This document shows positions 47,250 through 58,395 of a stretch of DNA of 64,000 bases, piece after piece. Source of the DNA: Macquaria australasica (taxonomy: Eukaryota; Chordata; Actinopteri; Centrarchiformes; Percichthyidae); assembly GCA_005408345.1 (NCBI GenBank), contig SEMN01000178.1, positions 806,001-870,000 of the forward strand, in the 5' to 3' direction. The position numbers and the translations under genes were made by a program. The notes under the pieces are model-generated. The model was not told the origin of the DNA. It saw nothing but the letters and a program-made list of their open reading frames with translations, and made no database searches. How positions within the stretch are numbered: position 1 is the first letter of the stretch; every line of letters starts with the position of its first letter.

Positions 47250-50200
47250 GGGCCGGAAGGGATGACTGCATTCTGTCCATTTTACCAGTCCAGGTTAAGT
47301 CCACCAAGGGAGACAAGATTCTCCAAACATATGCGTTTCTGGATCCTGGCAGTTCAGCTACCTTCTGTTCAGAGTACCTCATGCAAGAGCTGAATGTAAC
47401 TGGTAGAAGACCCAACTTCCTCTTGCGCACTATAGGACAGGAAAAGGTCGTTTCAACTAACACCCTGAAAGGTTTGGAGGTGTCTGGTCTCGACACTAAT
47501 TTCTTTTACAGTCTCCCAGAAGTTCTCACACAAAAGAAAATGCCTGTGACCACCAACAACATTGTCACACAGGAAGAGCTGGCAAAGTGGTCATACCTTT
47601 CTGATGTTCAGATTCCCTGTATAGAGGCCAATGTTGACTTGTTGAGTGGAACCAATGCCCCCAAGGTACTGGAACCTTGGGAGGTTGTCAACAGCCGTGG
47701 AAATGGCCCATATGCAGTAAGGACTGTATTAGGTTGGGTGGTTAGTGGTCCCCTTCGAGAAGGAGATAACAGTAGTCCCAAAACAGGCCTTCCTGTGGCT
47801 GCTGTCAACAGGATCTCCGTATGTAAGCTGGAGGAAATGCTGCGTAACCAATACAATCATGACTTCAGTGAAAGGAGTTCAGAAGAAAAGGGAATGTCAA
47901 GAGAAGACATCAGGTTCTTGGAGATTATGGAAAAATCTGTACAGCTTCAGGATGGACACTATAGCCTGCAAATGCCCTTTAGGAAAGACCAGCTCACCCT
48001 TCCCAACAATCTCTGTATGGTCAAGCAAAGACTACTTGGATTAAAAAGAAAGTTCGGGAAGGATGAACTATTTCATAAGAAATACACCAGCTTCATCACT
48101 GATGTCATCAAGAAAGGCTATGCAGAGGAAGTGCCCCAGCATCAGCTGAATCGTGGAAATGGAAAGGTCTGGTACATTCCTCACCATGGTATACATCATC
48201 CAAGGAAGGGCAGTTTGCGTGTGGTGTTCGACTGTGGAGCCGAATTTAAAGGGACCTCACTGAACAGCCAATTGTTGTAGGGCCCTAATCTCACTAATTC
48301 ATTGCTTGGAGTCCTTACAAGATTCAGACAGGAACCTGTGGCATTCATGGGAGACATACAGGCTATGTTCTATCAGGTCAAGGTTGCAGAAGAAGACAAA
48401 GACTTCCTTTGCTTCTTGTGGTGGCCTGAAGGCAATGTGAGTCAAGATTTTGTGGAGTATCGGATGGCTGTTCATTTATTTGGGGCTGTGTCATCCCCAA
48501 GTTGTGCTAGCTATGCACTTAGGAAAACAGCTGAGGACAATGGTACCAACTTTGCAGCAGAGGTGGTCGAAACAGTCAGGCGAAACTTCTATGTGGATGA
48601 CTGTTTGAAGAGCCTGCCCTCAGAAGAGGAAGCAGTTCTTATGGTCAAGGCTCTTACAGATATTTGCCAGAGAGGAGGCTTCACTCTGACAAAATGGACC
48701 AGCAACAGCCGGATAGTCTTGCAGACCATTGCAGAGGAGCACAGGGCTAAGGACTTGAAGGAACTGGATTTGGATAGAGATGAGCTTCCAGTCGAGAGAG
48801 CCCTTGGGCTACAGTGGTGTGGGGAGACTGACTCATTTAAATTCAAAATGGTGATGAAGGAACAACCTCATACCAGGCGAGGAATGTTGTCTGTAATCAG
48901 TTCAGTTTACGATCCCTTGGGTTTCCTCGCACCAATAACACTGCCTGCCAAAGTCATGCTGCAAGAACTCTGTAGAAGAAGTTGTGGATGGGACGACAAT
49001 ATACCCAAAGACATTAGACATCAGTGGACAAGGTGGTTGGAAGACCTGGAAAGCATGGTGTCATTCAAAATCAAGAGATGCATTAAGCCCAAAGTCTTTG
49101 GACAGCCCACTCTTGCACAACTGCATCATTTTTCTGATGCTAGTGAAGGTGGATTTGGCACTGTTACCTACATCAGGATGCAAAACAACAGGAGCAGTGT
49201 TCATGTCTCCTTCCTGCTTGGTAAAGCAAGAGTCACCCCCCTAAAACGGATAACCATTCCCCGTCTGGAGCTGACAGCTGCCGTTCTTGCTGTCCGGGTG
49301 GATCAGATGTTGAGAGCAGAGTTGCAACTGCCATTGGATCAGTCAACATTCTGGACAGACAGCACATCAGTGCTTAAGTACATAAAAAATGAGGACAAAT
49401 GCTTTCATACATTTGTGGCAAATAGGGTGTCAACCATTAGAGATGCTACCCACGTCTCCCAATGGAGGTATGTTAATACTAAGGACAACCCTGCAGATGA
49501 AGCATCCAGAGGTATGAAAGTGGAAAACTTGCTGAATGGTGGTAGATGGATTGAGGGCCCAAAGTTTCTCTCCAAGCCAGAAAAGTATTGGCCTACATAT
49601 ACAACAGAAGCCACCATTGGTTGCGACGATCCAGAAGTCAAGAAAGATGTCACGGTGAATGCAGTCATCATTAAGGACTCTCCTAATGCTGCGGACCAAC
49701 TCATTGCTTACTTCTCAAATTGGAGAAGACTTAAGATCGCGGTTGCATGGCTTCTTAAGTTGGAGAGGACTCTTCGCGAGTTGAGTCAAAGGAGGAAGGA
49801 GTTGCAGGGTTTGGATGGCCACAGAAAGGAGGTAAATGGTTCATCCAGCCAATTACAGTCAGAGATGGAAAAGACCAAAGGTGCATTAGGAGGTCAGACC
49901 TTGTCACCAGATGATCTCTTGGAGGCTGAACTTTCCATCATTCGCTACAGCCAGCAGCAAAGGTTTAAGGAAGAAATTGCTGCATTATCAGCTGGAAAAT
50001 CTGTGGCAAGAGACAGTGTCATCTACAAACTAGACCCACGCTTGGAGCAGGGACTTGTGAGAGTGGGAGGGTGACTGAGTAAGGCAACAATGCCTGAAGA
50101 AACAAAGCATCCACTCATTCTGTCGAAAGATCAATACTCCACGCTCATATTAAAGCACATTCACCAACAATTGGGTCACAGCAGAAGAAATCACACACTG

Positions 50201-51312
50201 TCAAAGCTGCGCAGGAAGTTTTGGATTACAAATGCCAATTCAGCTGAAAAATTATATCACAGTGCTGCTTCTGCAGGCGCTATAGTGGAAAGGTAGGTGA
50301 ACAAAAGATGGCCGACGTGCCAAAGGAAAGGATTGTACCTGATCTCCCTCCTTTCACAAACGTTGGAGTAGACTACTTCGGGCCAATCGAAGTCAACAGA
50401 GGTCGAAATCTTTGTAAGCGTTATGGCGTGATCTTTACCTGCCTGGCAAGTAGAGCTGTCCATTTGGAAGTGGCACCATCCTTGGACACGGATGCATGCA
50501 TCAATGCTTTACGAAGATTCATCAGCCGAAGAGGCCAAGTTTCTCATATGAGATCCGACAATGGCACGAACTTTGTTGGAGCAGAAAAGGAGCTGAGGGA
50601 GGCTCTCGCATCTTTGGATCACCACCAGATACGTGGAGTTTTACTTCAAGATGGTATTCAGTGGAGTTTTAACCCGCCTGCAGGATCACATCATGGTGGT
50701 GTATGGGAACGGGTCATCCGCATGATCCGGAAGGTTCTCAGTTCTGTTTTGCATCTGCAAACTCTGGATGATGATGGACTCCACACAGTTTTGTGTGAAG
50801 TTGAGGCCATACTAAACGACCACCCCATCACCAAACTCTCTGATGATCCCAACGACCTCGAACCCCTCACTCCCAATCACATTCTCCTTATGAAAGGTAA
50901 ACCAGTCTTAGCACCTGGACTATTCAGAAAACAAGATCTGTATGTGAAAAGGAGATGGAGACAAGTTCAGTACATTGCAGATCTTTTTTGGAAAAGATGG
51001 GTACAGGAGTACCTCCCTTTGCTCCAAGAACGTCAAAAGTGGAACCAAGAGAGAAGAAGTTTTGTTCCTGGGGACATTGTTGTTGTGGTCGACTCCACAG
51101 CTCCTCGTGGCTCTTGGCTGCTCGGCAGAGTTCTGGAAACCTTCCCAGACAAAAAGGGTTTAGTGCGCTCTGTGCGTCTACAGACAAAGATAAACATCCT
51201 CTTTTGCAAGAGGCTACAAGCTAATAGGGTTGGCAGTCAAATAATGTATTTTGACTCAAACAAAGTTATGTTTATATATGGTACCTACATTTTGGCTCAT
51301 TGTGTTAATTGA
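47250..51312 (+). pseudogene. BEL/Pao pol: protease, RT, RNase H, integrase
   Basis: Protease: FLDPGSSATF near 47335-47365, the BEL form of the aspartic motif. RT: VWYIPHHGIHHPRKGSLRVV, GDIQAMFYQV and catalytic YVDD (48592). RNase H: HHFSDASEGGFG, RLELTAAVLA and TDSTSVLKYI. Integrase: a zinc domain with His pair near 50162-50180 and CCFCRR, then the catalytic core with Asp in VGVDYFGPI, Asp in RSDNGTNF and Glu in GVWERVIRM. Breaks: stop at 48278-48280 in the RT, stop at 50072-50074 before the integrase, and a frameshift near 50245 with a stop at 50294. The catalytic residues look kept, so decay is recent. The last frame ends at 51312, 51 bp before the LTR. Confidence 0.9.
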
Positions 51313-51363
51313 ATTTGAAGGTAATTGTTATGTCTGCCTAACATCAACAATTAGGGGCCGGTG

Positions 51364-51787
51364 TGTTGGAGCCATTGTTGTATTGTTTGTATTATTATGT
51401 GTGTGGTACTTGTGGTAATTCCCTGGTTGCCCAGTAGGTGGTGTGTTGAGATTGGGCAATGGTATAATTTGATGACGCGGTAATCACACAGCAGGTGTGT
51501 TGGTTACCGGAGGAAGCACACAGTTTTTGACCGTCGGATGTAATGTGAGCATTTGTTTCTTTGTACTTAAGTTGTCTATAAAAGTACATATGGATCGTCG
51601 TCTTCACGGTATAAAAGCATGTATAGTAAAGAAATAAATTCACTTAATGTTTGGCTATACAACAGTTTTGGAAATGTGAATTATTGAACGATGCTACACA
51701 AGAGGATGCGTCAATTAGGCCAACTCCGGTATAGCAGCCCCTCAGTGGCTTGTAGGTTTTCTTGTTTGGTCAAGTCAAGTCACTACA
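51364..51787 (+). repeat. BEL/Pao 3' LTR
   Basis: Same length as the 5' LTR with 8 substitutions, about half of them transitions of the C-to-T or G-to-A type. It is preceded by a short purine-rich stretch (TTAGGGGCCGG, 51350-51360) that may be the plus-strand primer site. Confidence 0.93.
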
Positions 51788-52314
51788 TACACTACTTTCT
51801 GCTTCTGCTCTCCCACAATGCAACTATTAATCAACAACAATTATTTTGGTAATGAATTAATAATTTAAGTAATTTAACAAGCAAAACAGCTAACCATTCT
51901 CTGGTTCCACCACTTCCAATATTAGGGTTTGATGCTTGTCTCTGTTTTATATCATTCTAAACCAAATATCTTGAGACATTTGAAGACTTGGACTCAATGA
52001 ATTGTGTAGTCTATAAAATGTCAGTGAAAATGGCCATCAAAATTTCATAAAGACCATACTCAACACATTGATCATATCTGATAATTAGTTAGTTGCTGCT
52101 ATTGAGGATGCATTGGTATCAATTGCTAAACCTACATTTGGAGGTAGTCAAAGATTCTTGTGACTCCTGAAACAACACTTTGGGGAAAACACTGAGCCAG
52201 GTGATTGCCTGAATACACTGAGATACCACCCTCCAGCTGAGGCATACTGTAGGTGCGATCAGAGCCTTAGACATCTCCCAGCTTATTCTGACATGTCTGA
52301 CAGTGTGAGCTGAC

Positions 52315-52569
52315 CTGCTATGCGGTCAGGGATGTAGACGGGGCTGGGGCTAGACAGGCGGGCAGGCAACGTCATGCTCTGCAGGGCTGGAGTGCTAGGC
52401 TTGCTGGTGTCCTGAGTCTGGCCCTTCTCTGTCTGTGTGCAGCTGTCCCTGCTGCCTGTCTTTGAGTGGCCTGCGGTCATCGGGGTGGAAGGAAGCACTG
52501 GGGAGGGGGATGAGGAGATTGACTCTGTCCTGAGAGAGTCTGTACGAAACTCAGGACCAAGCAGAACCC
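52315..52569 (-). CDS. amot: Angiomotin, penultimate coding exon
   Basis: Acceptor CCTCCAG, donor GCAG|GTCAGC (minus strand). Reads GVLLGPEFRTDSL, a Ser/Pro-rich stretch, GHSKTGSRDSCTQTEKGQ, then LPARLSSPSPVYIPDRIAG. GSRDxxTQTE is a signature of the AMOT C-terminal region. The exon is 255 nt and keeps frame with both neighbours. It is a disordered, low-complexity part of the protein; mammalian AMOT has a longer Ala/Pro-rich stretch here. Confidence 0.88.
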
Positions 52570-52723
52570 CTGGAGGAACATGAGAAGAGAACAACTGTTA
52601 CTCAAAAACATTGACAGTGTCAGAGTAGCTACAAGCAACTGTCTATCCCCAGTTCTCACCCATAGTATCAGCTGCTGTTCTTACCTAGTGTCACGAGTGG
52701 TAAATACTGCTGCTGGTTCTTAC

Positions 52724-52962
52724 CCAGGCTGCCCTTCCAGCTGGTGTCCTTGCGTTCTTCGGTGATGGGTGAGCTACTGAGTCCCAGGCTGTGAGAGAGC
52801 AATCCTGAACCACCGGAGCCTGTGTTAGAGATGGACATCAGAGACTTGGATGGCCTCATGGCAGATGGCGCATCCAACTTGATGGGCTCCTTCCTGGAGC
52901 GCTGATGAAGCACCTTGATCATAGCGTCCTTCTCTATGATCTGGGCATGGAGATTCTTTATC
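52724..52962 (-). CDS. amot: Angiomotin, third-last coding exon
   Basis: Acceptor TAATCCAG, donor CCTGG|GTAAGA (minus strand). Reads IKNLHAQIIEKDAMIKVLHQ, then RSRKEPIK, MRPSKSLMSISNTGSGGSGL and ERKDTSWKGSLG. This is the end of the angiomotin coiled coil and the conserved block after it; SMSIS-type and DxSWKGSLG motifs fit AMOT more closely than AMOTL1 or AMOTL2. 239 nt, in phase with the next exon. The exons for the N-terminal half (YAP-binding PPxY motifs and most of the coiled coil) must lie beyond the right edge of the window, because none is found from 52963 to 64000. Confidence 0.9.
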
Positions 52963-53128
52963 CTGGATTAGACAGAACAAGAGGGAGGACCAGAATGGAG
53001 TCACAGTTACTGCAGGACAGTGACACCCTGAGAGCTACACAAATGTAGTTCAGTTCATTCCTCTAGTTCTTTTTCATCAAAGTCCAGAGACCAACAACAG
53101 TCTTGCAGCACATTACAGCACCTTATGT

Positions 53129-53995
53129 TGTAACGGTATGACGAGGTGCTTGGGGTGCCAGTCAGATCAGCACCTAACAATTTTTCTCTCAGGTTTGTGA
53201 GTCGTTATTTTGAGTTAGTCAACCGTACACAGGACTCAAGCATAGAGCATAATAAAACACACAACACTCATATCTTGAACCCTCACGACACCCAAGCACA
53301 AGCAAAAACATATAGTATAGGCCACAAACAATAAAGCATCACAACAGAAATCTCTCAGTTCATCTCGTGTATTAATAACCCAAATGCAGGCAAAGCAATC
53401 ACAGAGAAAACAGTTCCTCCCAGTAAACCACAAACTCCAGTCCGTATTTTTCCCTTCACAGATCCCCAAAACAACTATTATGAATATACAAACAAATGTT
53501 CACTTTCAGCACAGTTTCATTCAGTTCCGTGAGGCAAAGGATAAAGGCAAAGGGGAAAAAAGAAACCAAAATTTCTCACGGCTTTTACCGGAGTACCTGT
53601 GAGTTATGTGCGTCAGTCTAGTGAACTCCAGTCCGTGCTTTCTGTCAAGTCAGTTGAGGTTTGTACACCGCAGGAACTCCAGGAAGGCCGAAGAACTCCT
53701 ATTATTTTTTTGCCCGGAGGTTTCAGCCAGAGAACAATGGATTTACGTACGCGGACTATAACCCGAAAACAAAGAAGACGCACGCCAACAGCCCACTCAC
53801 CGCTCTGACCGGCGGACTCGCTGCTTCCTCGTAGCACGGCGCCATCTTGGACTTCAGCGTCATCGCCATTTAAAAGAAGGTGAATATATGGATTGGTTTA
53901 CGAGGGTGTGTGTGTGTGTGTGTGACAGGCATAGGTGGGTGTGTGATTCGCCAAAAAATAATAACCTCCAGTGGTCAAGATAGCAGATCGCTACA
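53129..53995 (+). mobile_element. Solo LTR with ATGT duplication
   Basis: Starts TGTAACGGTATG and ends ATCGCTACA, with ATGT on both sides (53125-53128 and 53996-53999). 867 bp with no internal region, so a solo LTR left after recombination. A TG microsatellite (53908-53924) and AATAAA (53330-53335) lie within. The 4-bp duplication and TGT...ACA ends fit a Gypsy-type or ERV-type element; which one is not decided. Strand is a guess from the AATAAA. Confidence 0.7.
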
Positions 53996-54171
53996 ATGTG
54001 TTTATCTCCTCTGATATCACAAAAAGCTCACCAAGAAATAACTGATTATTATAGTCAACACTGCAACTGGGCTTCATCTGTCATAAATAACAGCAGACAG
54101 GGTAGAACCAGGATGAAAAAGAGTTTTACTTTTTAATGAAAAACTGCAAAAATACACAATACACCTCTGTT

Positions 54172-54264
54172 CGATTTCATTCTTCCTGACTGCAAGAGGC
54201 AGTGCTTAACACTGGATGTTATCCGTCTTGTGCATGCACAGGTCAAGTATTTAATATCAACAAA
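54172..54264 (+). repeat. DIRS-like left inverted terminal repeat
   Basis: Contains ACTGGATGTTATCC and GTATTTAATATCAAC. It aligns over about 95 bases with the reverse complement of 62104-62200 with roughly a dozen differences. Confidence 0.8.
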
Positions 54265-54840
54265 GTCACATGTGACCTGGGATGACTTGGGGCAGCCCCG
54301 CCTATACATATGCCCATGTCATCATGAAAGATGTCCCTTGTATCTTCTTGCAGGTAATCAGCAAATGCAGGCTGAAAATAAAAGCTTAAAAGAGAAGATA
54401 GCCAGTGACTCTACACTAGTAGTCCTGTAACCACATGGGTGAAGCTACGGTTTCATCCTCCAAGGGCTGGGATTAGACAACCACGCCTACACTCCTAGCT
54501 GCTAGACCGGTGTTTTCACCAGTACTCTCAGCCCGCACCGTTATAGACAGGCTAATGCAGGTGTCTTTGCCAGCTCTGCTAGGCTAGCCAAGGTAAGTAG
54601 TCTCCCTTTATTAGTTTTACAGTGATCTTTTAAGAGCAGCCTGTCTTCGGGTCCCCTTTAAGGTTTATTTATTTATTATTTTCGCTAGAAGGTAAAACTT
54701 GCTATGTTGAAAAAATGATTGCTGTACAGGTGCTTTGTTACCCAAGTTAAAGACACAAGTTATTCACTCCGATGTTTGCTCACTCATTTTGTCAGCATAG
54801 TCAGTACTAGTTCACTAGTGTCCTGTTACGTATATATGTA

Positions 54841-54879
<39 letters not shown>

Positions 54880-55010
54880 TAATAGTATATAGTAAGTATG
54901 TATATATAAGATAATATACATAAAAATATTAAATTATAAAATAGCATAATTATTAATATCAAGCAGTCCCTCCACTGGTTTAAGCTGCCTGGCACATATC
55001 TAGCCCCACC
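54265..55010 (+). other. DIRS-like 5' region, no gene
   Basis: Non-coding sequence with a TG microsatellite at 54835-54874. An acceptor-like TTCTTGCAG ends at 54353; its meaning is unclear. Confidence 0.4.
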
Positions 55011-57560
55011 ATGTTAGGGTCAAATTTACCGTCCCTGCATGGCTCCACTGTTGCAGATGGCCGTGACGAATGCCGTTCTCCTCAAATGGCACAAAAGCGT
55101 TGTCGCTCTCCGTGCCACCATCAGTCTGTGAGCCCTCCTCCTTTGACGCTACACCACCAGCACCACAACCAGAGATGTTGGCCTTTCCGACAGGCCAAAT
55201 GCCAGAACTCCCGAGCCCAGCCCGTTTCGACTGCTAGCTGTACTAGGCCAGAGCAAGCAGCCCCAGATGACCTCGGTGATAACATGCCCAAACAGGTAAA
55301 ACTGGATACATTTCCAGCTCACATGATTTGTGGGAAGAAACGAAGTTTTGCAAATGTATGGTACCATAACAGGTCCTGTCTGGAATATATTATATGTAAC
55401 ATTTTTGGCTATTAATCAACTCCCTCTTAGAGGTGACCATGAATCATTTGAATGCATGACAGAGCCAAGAAATGGGATGTTCCTATCGCTCTTTGAATAT
55501 ACCCTGCAAAAAGACCTCGACTAAAATAATGCAAACCATTCCCCACAACCCCCGCAACCTACACGTCCCATGACATCCAAAATGAACTAATAACATTAAT
55601 GAGCACCTTAGTGACATAACATTGTTAGCATGCCCGAGCGGTCAAAGGAGGCAAATAGAGTTAGGTAGCACTTCAGCACTTACATTTTATTTGACATAGC
55701 ACCAGTACAACACAACCACCTTCCCGTCTCTCTCATCACCCACAAACTGAGGCCTTATATATATGTCTTCTCCCCTAATTGGCTGGAACATACCATTCCC
55801 CAAATCCCTGCTACACACATACATACATACATAATATTTACATAAACCCCTTCCCCCAAAATATATATACGCTTAATAAATATAACACCCCCAAAATAGC
55901 CCTAATAAATACACATACATCTTTTACATATTAAATACCATTCAACAATACACACCAACTCCCCTCTACCCACTTCCCACCTGTTGTTATCCTCCCGGAA
56001 CTAATAAAAAGGTGTCCGAGTCCCCGGGGAATTCTTTTGCCCGAACACCATGGGAGACTGAGAACCGGCAGAGGTAAGTTGTGCGTGATACATCCTTCAA
56101 TTTAGCCTAGCATAATTGTACCTTCTATTCCTCCATATGAATATACATTTGGCTCCTATCGAGTCATACTAATGCACGTTATTTGCTCGTTCACAGGCGA
56201 CGACACGGTGGAACAGCCCAGCGTTCCCGCTGTGAAACCCGGCTCAAACCACTGCAACCTACCAACAATTAATCAATAAATCCCTTTATTAAAATACCAT
56301 GCGTGTGTACTTAACCATGTCTTAAGACCTCAATCACCCTCTTACTCTAGTAATAATATATACTATTAGCTAGACGTCTTAGTAACGGCGGCTCGTCGTT
56401 ACAAACATATTGTCGAGGAAATAGGGTATTCTTCTTATACTATTAAAGTTGATGGAAGGAGGGACCCTACAGACAGGGAGAATATTTCCATTGTGAATCG
56501 GTTTGTGGATGTAAATCATTAAATAAAAGAGCGTCTTTTGACAATCACCAGCGCAGATACAGGAGATGCAAACACTCTCACGTAAATAGTTCTTTCCGGA
56601 ATAACTAAATCTGGACTGAGCACAACGGAAATACTCCATCAAGTGTATGACGGAGCCGCATTGATGTCAGGGTAGCACGGAGGTGTACAGCTTCAGGATA
56701 AATAAAATTAAATTGGGTAGGGAAAGTCCTACGTGCATTGTTTCAACTACCAACTCCATCTCGTTATTGTGCATGCAATGTCTGCTCAGGAGCACATCTC
56801 TGATTTCGTCAATATCTTTAACCTTCTGTAGAAGTTTATAAGGAAGCACACAGTCGCAATTCACTATAAAAGGTGAAGCACTGAAATGTCTGCTTGACCA
56901 ACGATGGACTGGACACTTGGCGACTGTGCAGGTTGTACTCAAATCTCATCACGACATATCTCAACTGTTGAACCAGGTTGAACAAATGCGCCTTCTTGAG
57001 CCACCTAACAGGCTGCTGCAGTCCCAGGACATAGATCTCTTCACAGCAGTCAAACTGGTTAAAACGGCCACGGACTGTATTGACCGTCTCCGCACTGATG
57101 CGTAATGGGATCACAATTGCTTTGTGGCCTGATGCAGACAGCCACAAAGCAAGAAAAGATGCACCACAACCACAACACATAACAGGGCACTACTGGAATT
57201 GCTTGCTTCACTTGACCCAGAGAGTGCTATGTTTCAGGACTGTGACAAAGTGAAACCTCTCTTGGAGTTGACCAGAACCAAGGTCATACATGCTGATTAT
57301 GATGTTGCCTGACAGCTCATTCACCCACACATGGAAGAGTCTTCTCTGGCCTGACAGGATGGGAAATGGACTTTTTCATTTGGGGCCTCTACTGACACCT
57401 GTGAGAACTTCTTTTCTGCTTTGAAAGCGTCTTCAGCGATTACAGAAGGAGTATGCTTCACCCGTGCAAAGCTCACCTGATTCAACTAAGTTTTGAAAAG
57501 GATCTGAAATGGATAAGAAATGCAATGGAGTAGAATAAGATTCAATTCCATTGGGAAACA
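55011..57560 (+). mobile_element. hAT transposon remnant (ZMYM1-like transposase)
   Basis: Three blocks of a hAT transposase remain on the plus strand. Block one (55260-55415) is a TTF-type zinc-finger start with KKRSFANVWYHNRSCLEY. Block two (about 56409-56520) is the core region with IVEEIGYSSYTIKVDGRRDP and TDRENISIVNRFVD. Block three (56900-57105 and about 57380-57500) includes TDTCENFFSALK, the C-terminal dimerisation region. Stops and shifts separate them, and a solo LTR lies between blocks one and two. Inverted ends could not be fixed, so the borders are approximate. Confidence 0.65.
55623..56403 (+). mobile_element. Solo LTR with AACAT duplication, inside the hAT remnant
   Basis: Starts TGTTAGCATGCC and ends CGTCGTTACA, flanked by AACAT at 55618-55622 and 56404-56408. 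781 bp with no internal genes. It contains ACTAATAAAAAGG near 56000 and AATAAATCCC near 56273 as possible promoter and poly(A) elements, and a donor/acceptor pair (GAG|GTAAGTT near 56072, TTCACAG near 56197). hAT coding sequence resumes directly after the right AACAT. Confidence 0.75.
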
Positions 57561-57669
57561 CTGCATCCAGCTCTATTAGGCTCAAGAAACAACACAGAGG
57601 GTGAGTAGACTATTTTATTTTCAAGTTTATTGCGTCTGCTCTGCTGTAGATAAATAAACAATATTACCA

Positions 57670-58196
57670 ATGTGATAACATTGTTTATTTGTGTGTAGCT
57701 TATTTGTGCAGAGTGGCAACTTGCACACTATGCTATTGTTTGTGTGTATGCACCCGCCGTAGTGATTATTTTTGGTGCCGGTCATGTCGTCATATTGCTT
57801 GTGTGGATGCACGTGCCGTGGTGATTTTGTGTGTCCCTTCACGAAAATCAAATGCCCTGTTGAGTGATATGCTCTGACGCCGAGGCTGGGCTGAAGGTAC
57901 CCCAACTAGTTGAGATGGAAAGACTGCAGCTTGAGGGCGAGTTGCCCCCATCTGGTGTGGCTTCAGTACAGGGTACAGGGTGGGCTGAGGCAATCCCCAC
58001 GTGGGGGTGCCCACCTATCCAAGAAAGTTATTGTTTGGCAGCCAAAGTTGACACCTTGCTAACAAAACTAACCGAGTTTGCTGAGATTAAAGATTTACTC
58101 CTTAAACTTCAGCCAGGCAAGGGGACTGCAACCCGGGTGGACAGCCTGCAGGCTAGGACCCCTACCCTACTAGGATGGCATGGAGGCGCCAGATAG
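57670..58196 (+). pseudogene. DIRS gag-like remnant
   Basis: A Cys/His-rich stretch (CRSCRHIACVD, 57783-57815) and then an open frame from 57864 with AAKVDTLLTKLTEFAEIKDL and TRVDSLQARTPTLLGW. The position before the RT and a general gag-like look support it; no diagnostic motif does. It could also belong to one of the insertions. Confidence 0.35.
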
Positions 58197-58273
58197 GCAC
58201 TGGTGTCATCACTGGTGCTTTTTTTTCCAGGCAACCAATCATATATTAGATGGGGCTCGTCACCCTGGTAACC

Positions 58274-58395
58274 AAGAAAATGGAGGAGAAACTTGTTCTG
58301 GCTGTGTCTGTCTGTCCTGAGCTTTATGATATGTCAGAAAGAGACAGAACAGCCCATTTGTGGGAGCAGATTGGCCTTAAACTGAATGTTGCTGG
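58274..58395 (+). pseudogene. MADF-domain fragment (Harbinger-type or host-derived)
   Basis: KMEEKLVLAVSVCPELYDMS and ERDRTAHLWEQIGLKLNV have the spacing of the first two helices of a MADF (Myb-like) domain. GTGAGTG after 58395 looks like a splice donor, so this resembles a first exon. MADF proteins are encoded by PIF/Harbinger transposons and by host genes; no partner transposase is visible here. The sequence after 58400 falls apart. Confidence 0.5.

Larger units (their letters stand above)
43118..51792 (+). mobile_element. BEL/Pao LTR retrotransposon with 5-bp target duplication
   Basis: Two 424-bp LTRs (43123-43546 and 51364-51787) enclose gag, protease, RT, RNase H and integrase in that order. 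TACAC flanks both ends (43118-43122 and 51788-51792), the 5-bp duplication expected of BEL/Pao. The element lies antisense to amot in its last intron. The order of domains, the protease motif and the integrase tail are of BEL/Pao rather than Gypsy type. It carries an inserted LINE (44567-45718), several stops and frameshifts, and cannot make its proteins. Confidence 0.95.
42862..52314 (-). other. amot: Last amot intron, 9.5 kb, mostly BEL/Pao element
   Basis: The donor GTCAGC is at 52314-52309 and the acceptor TGTGTAG ends at 42862. 8.7 kb of the intron is the retroelement at 43118-51792; without it the intron would be about 0.8 kb. 51793-52314 and 42862-43117 show nothing else. Confidence 0.8.

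Noticed and set aside
43123..51787. Endogenous retrovirus with envelope gene
   Set aside because: Domain order and protease form are BEL/Pao, the 3' LTR follows the integrase tail within ~50 bp, and no envelope frame exists.
53599..53837. Overlapping 69- and 74-codon frames before the CGCCATCTTGG motif, as a promoter and first exon
   Set aside because: They lie within the solo LTR with ATGT duplication; no link to a host gene is visible.
55623..55660. tRNA-like GCCCGAGCGGTCAA reminiscent of a box A
   Set aside because: No box B or cloverleaf follows at the right distance; the stretch is the start of a solo LTR.
56836..57180. 114-codon minus-strand frame
   Set aside because: It is antisense to the hAT transposase remnant, which explains the sequence better.
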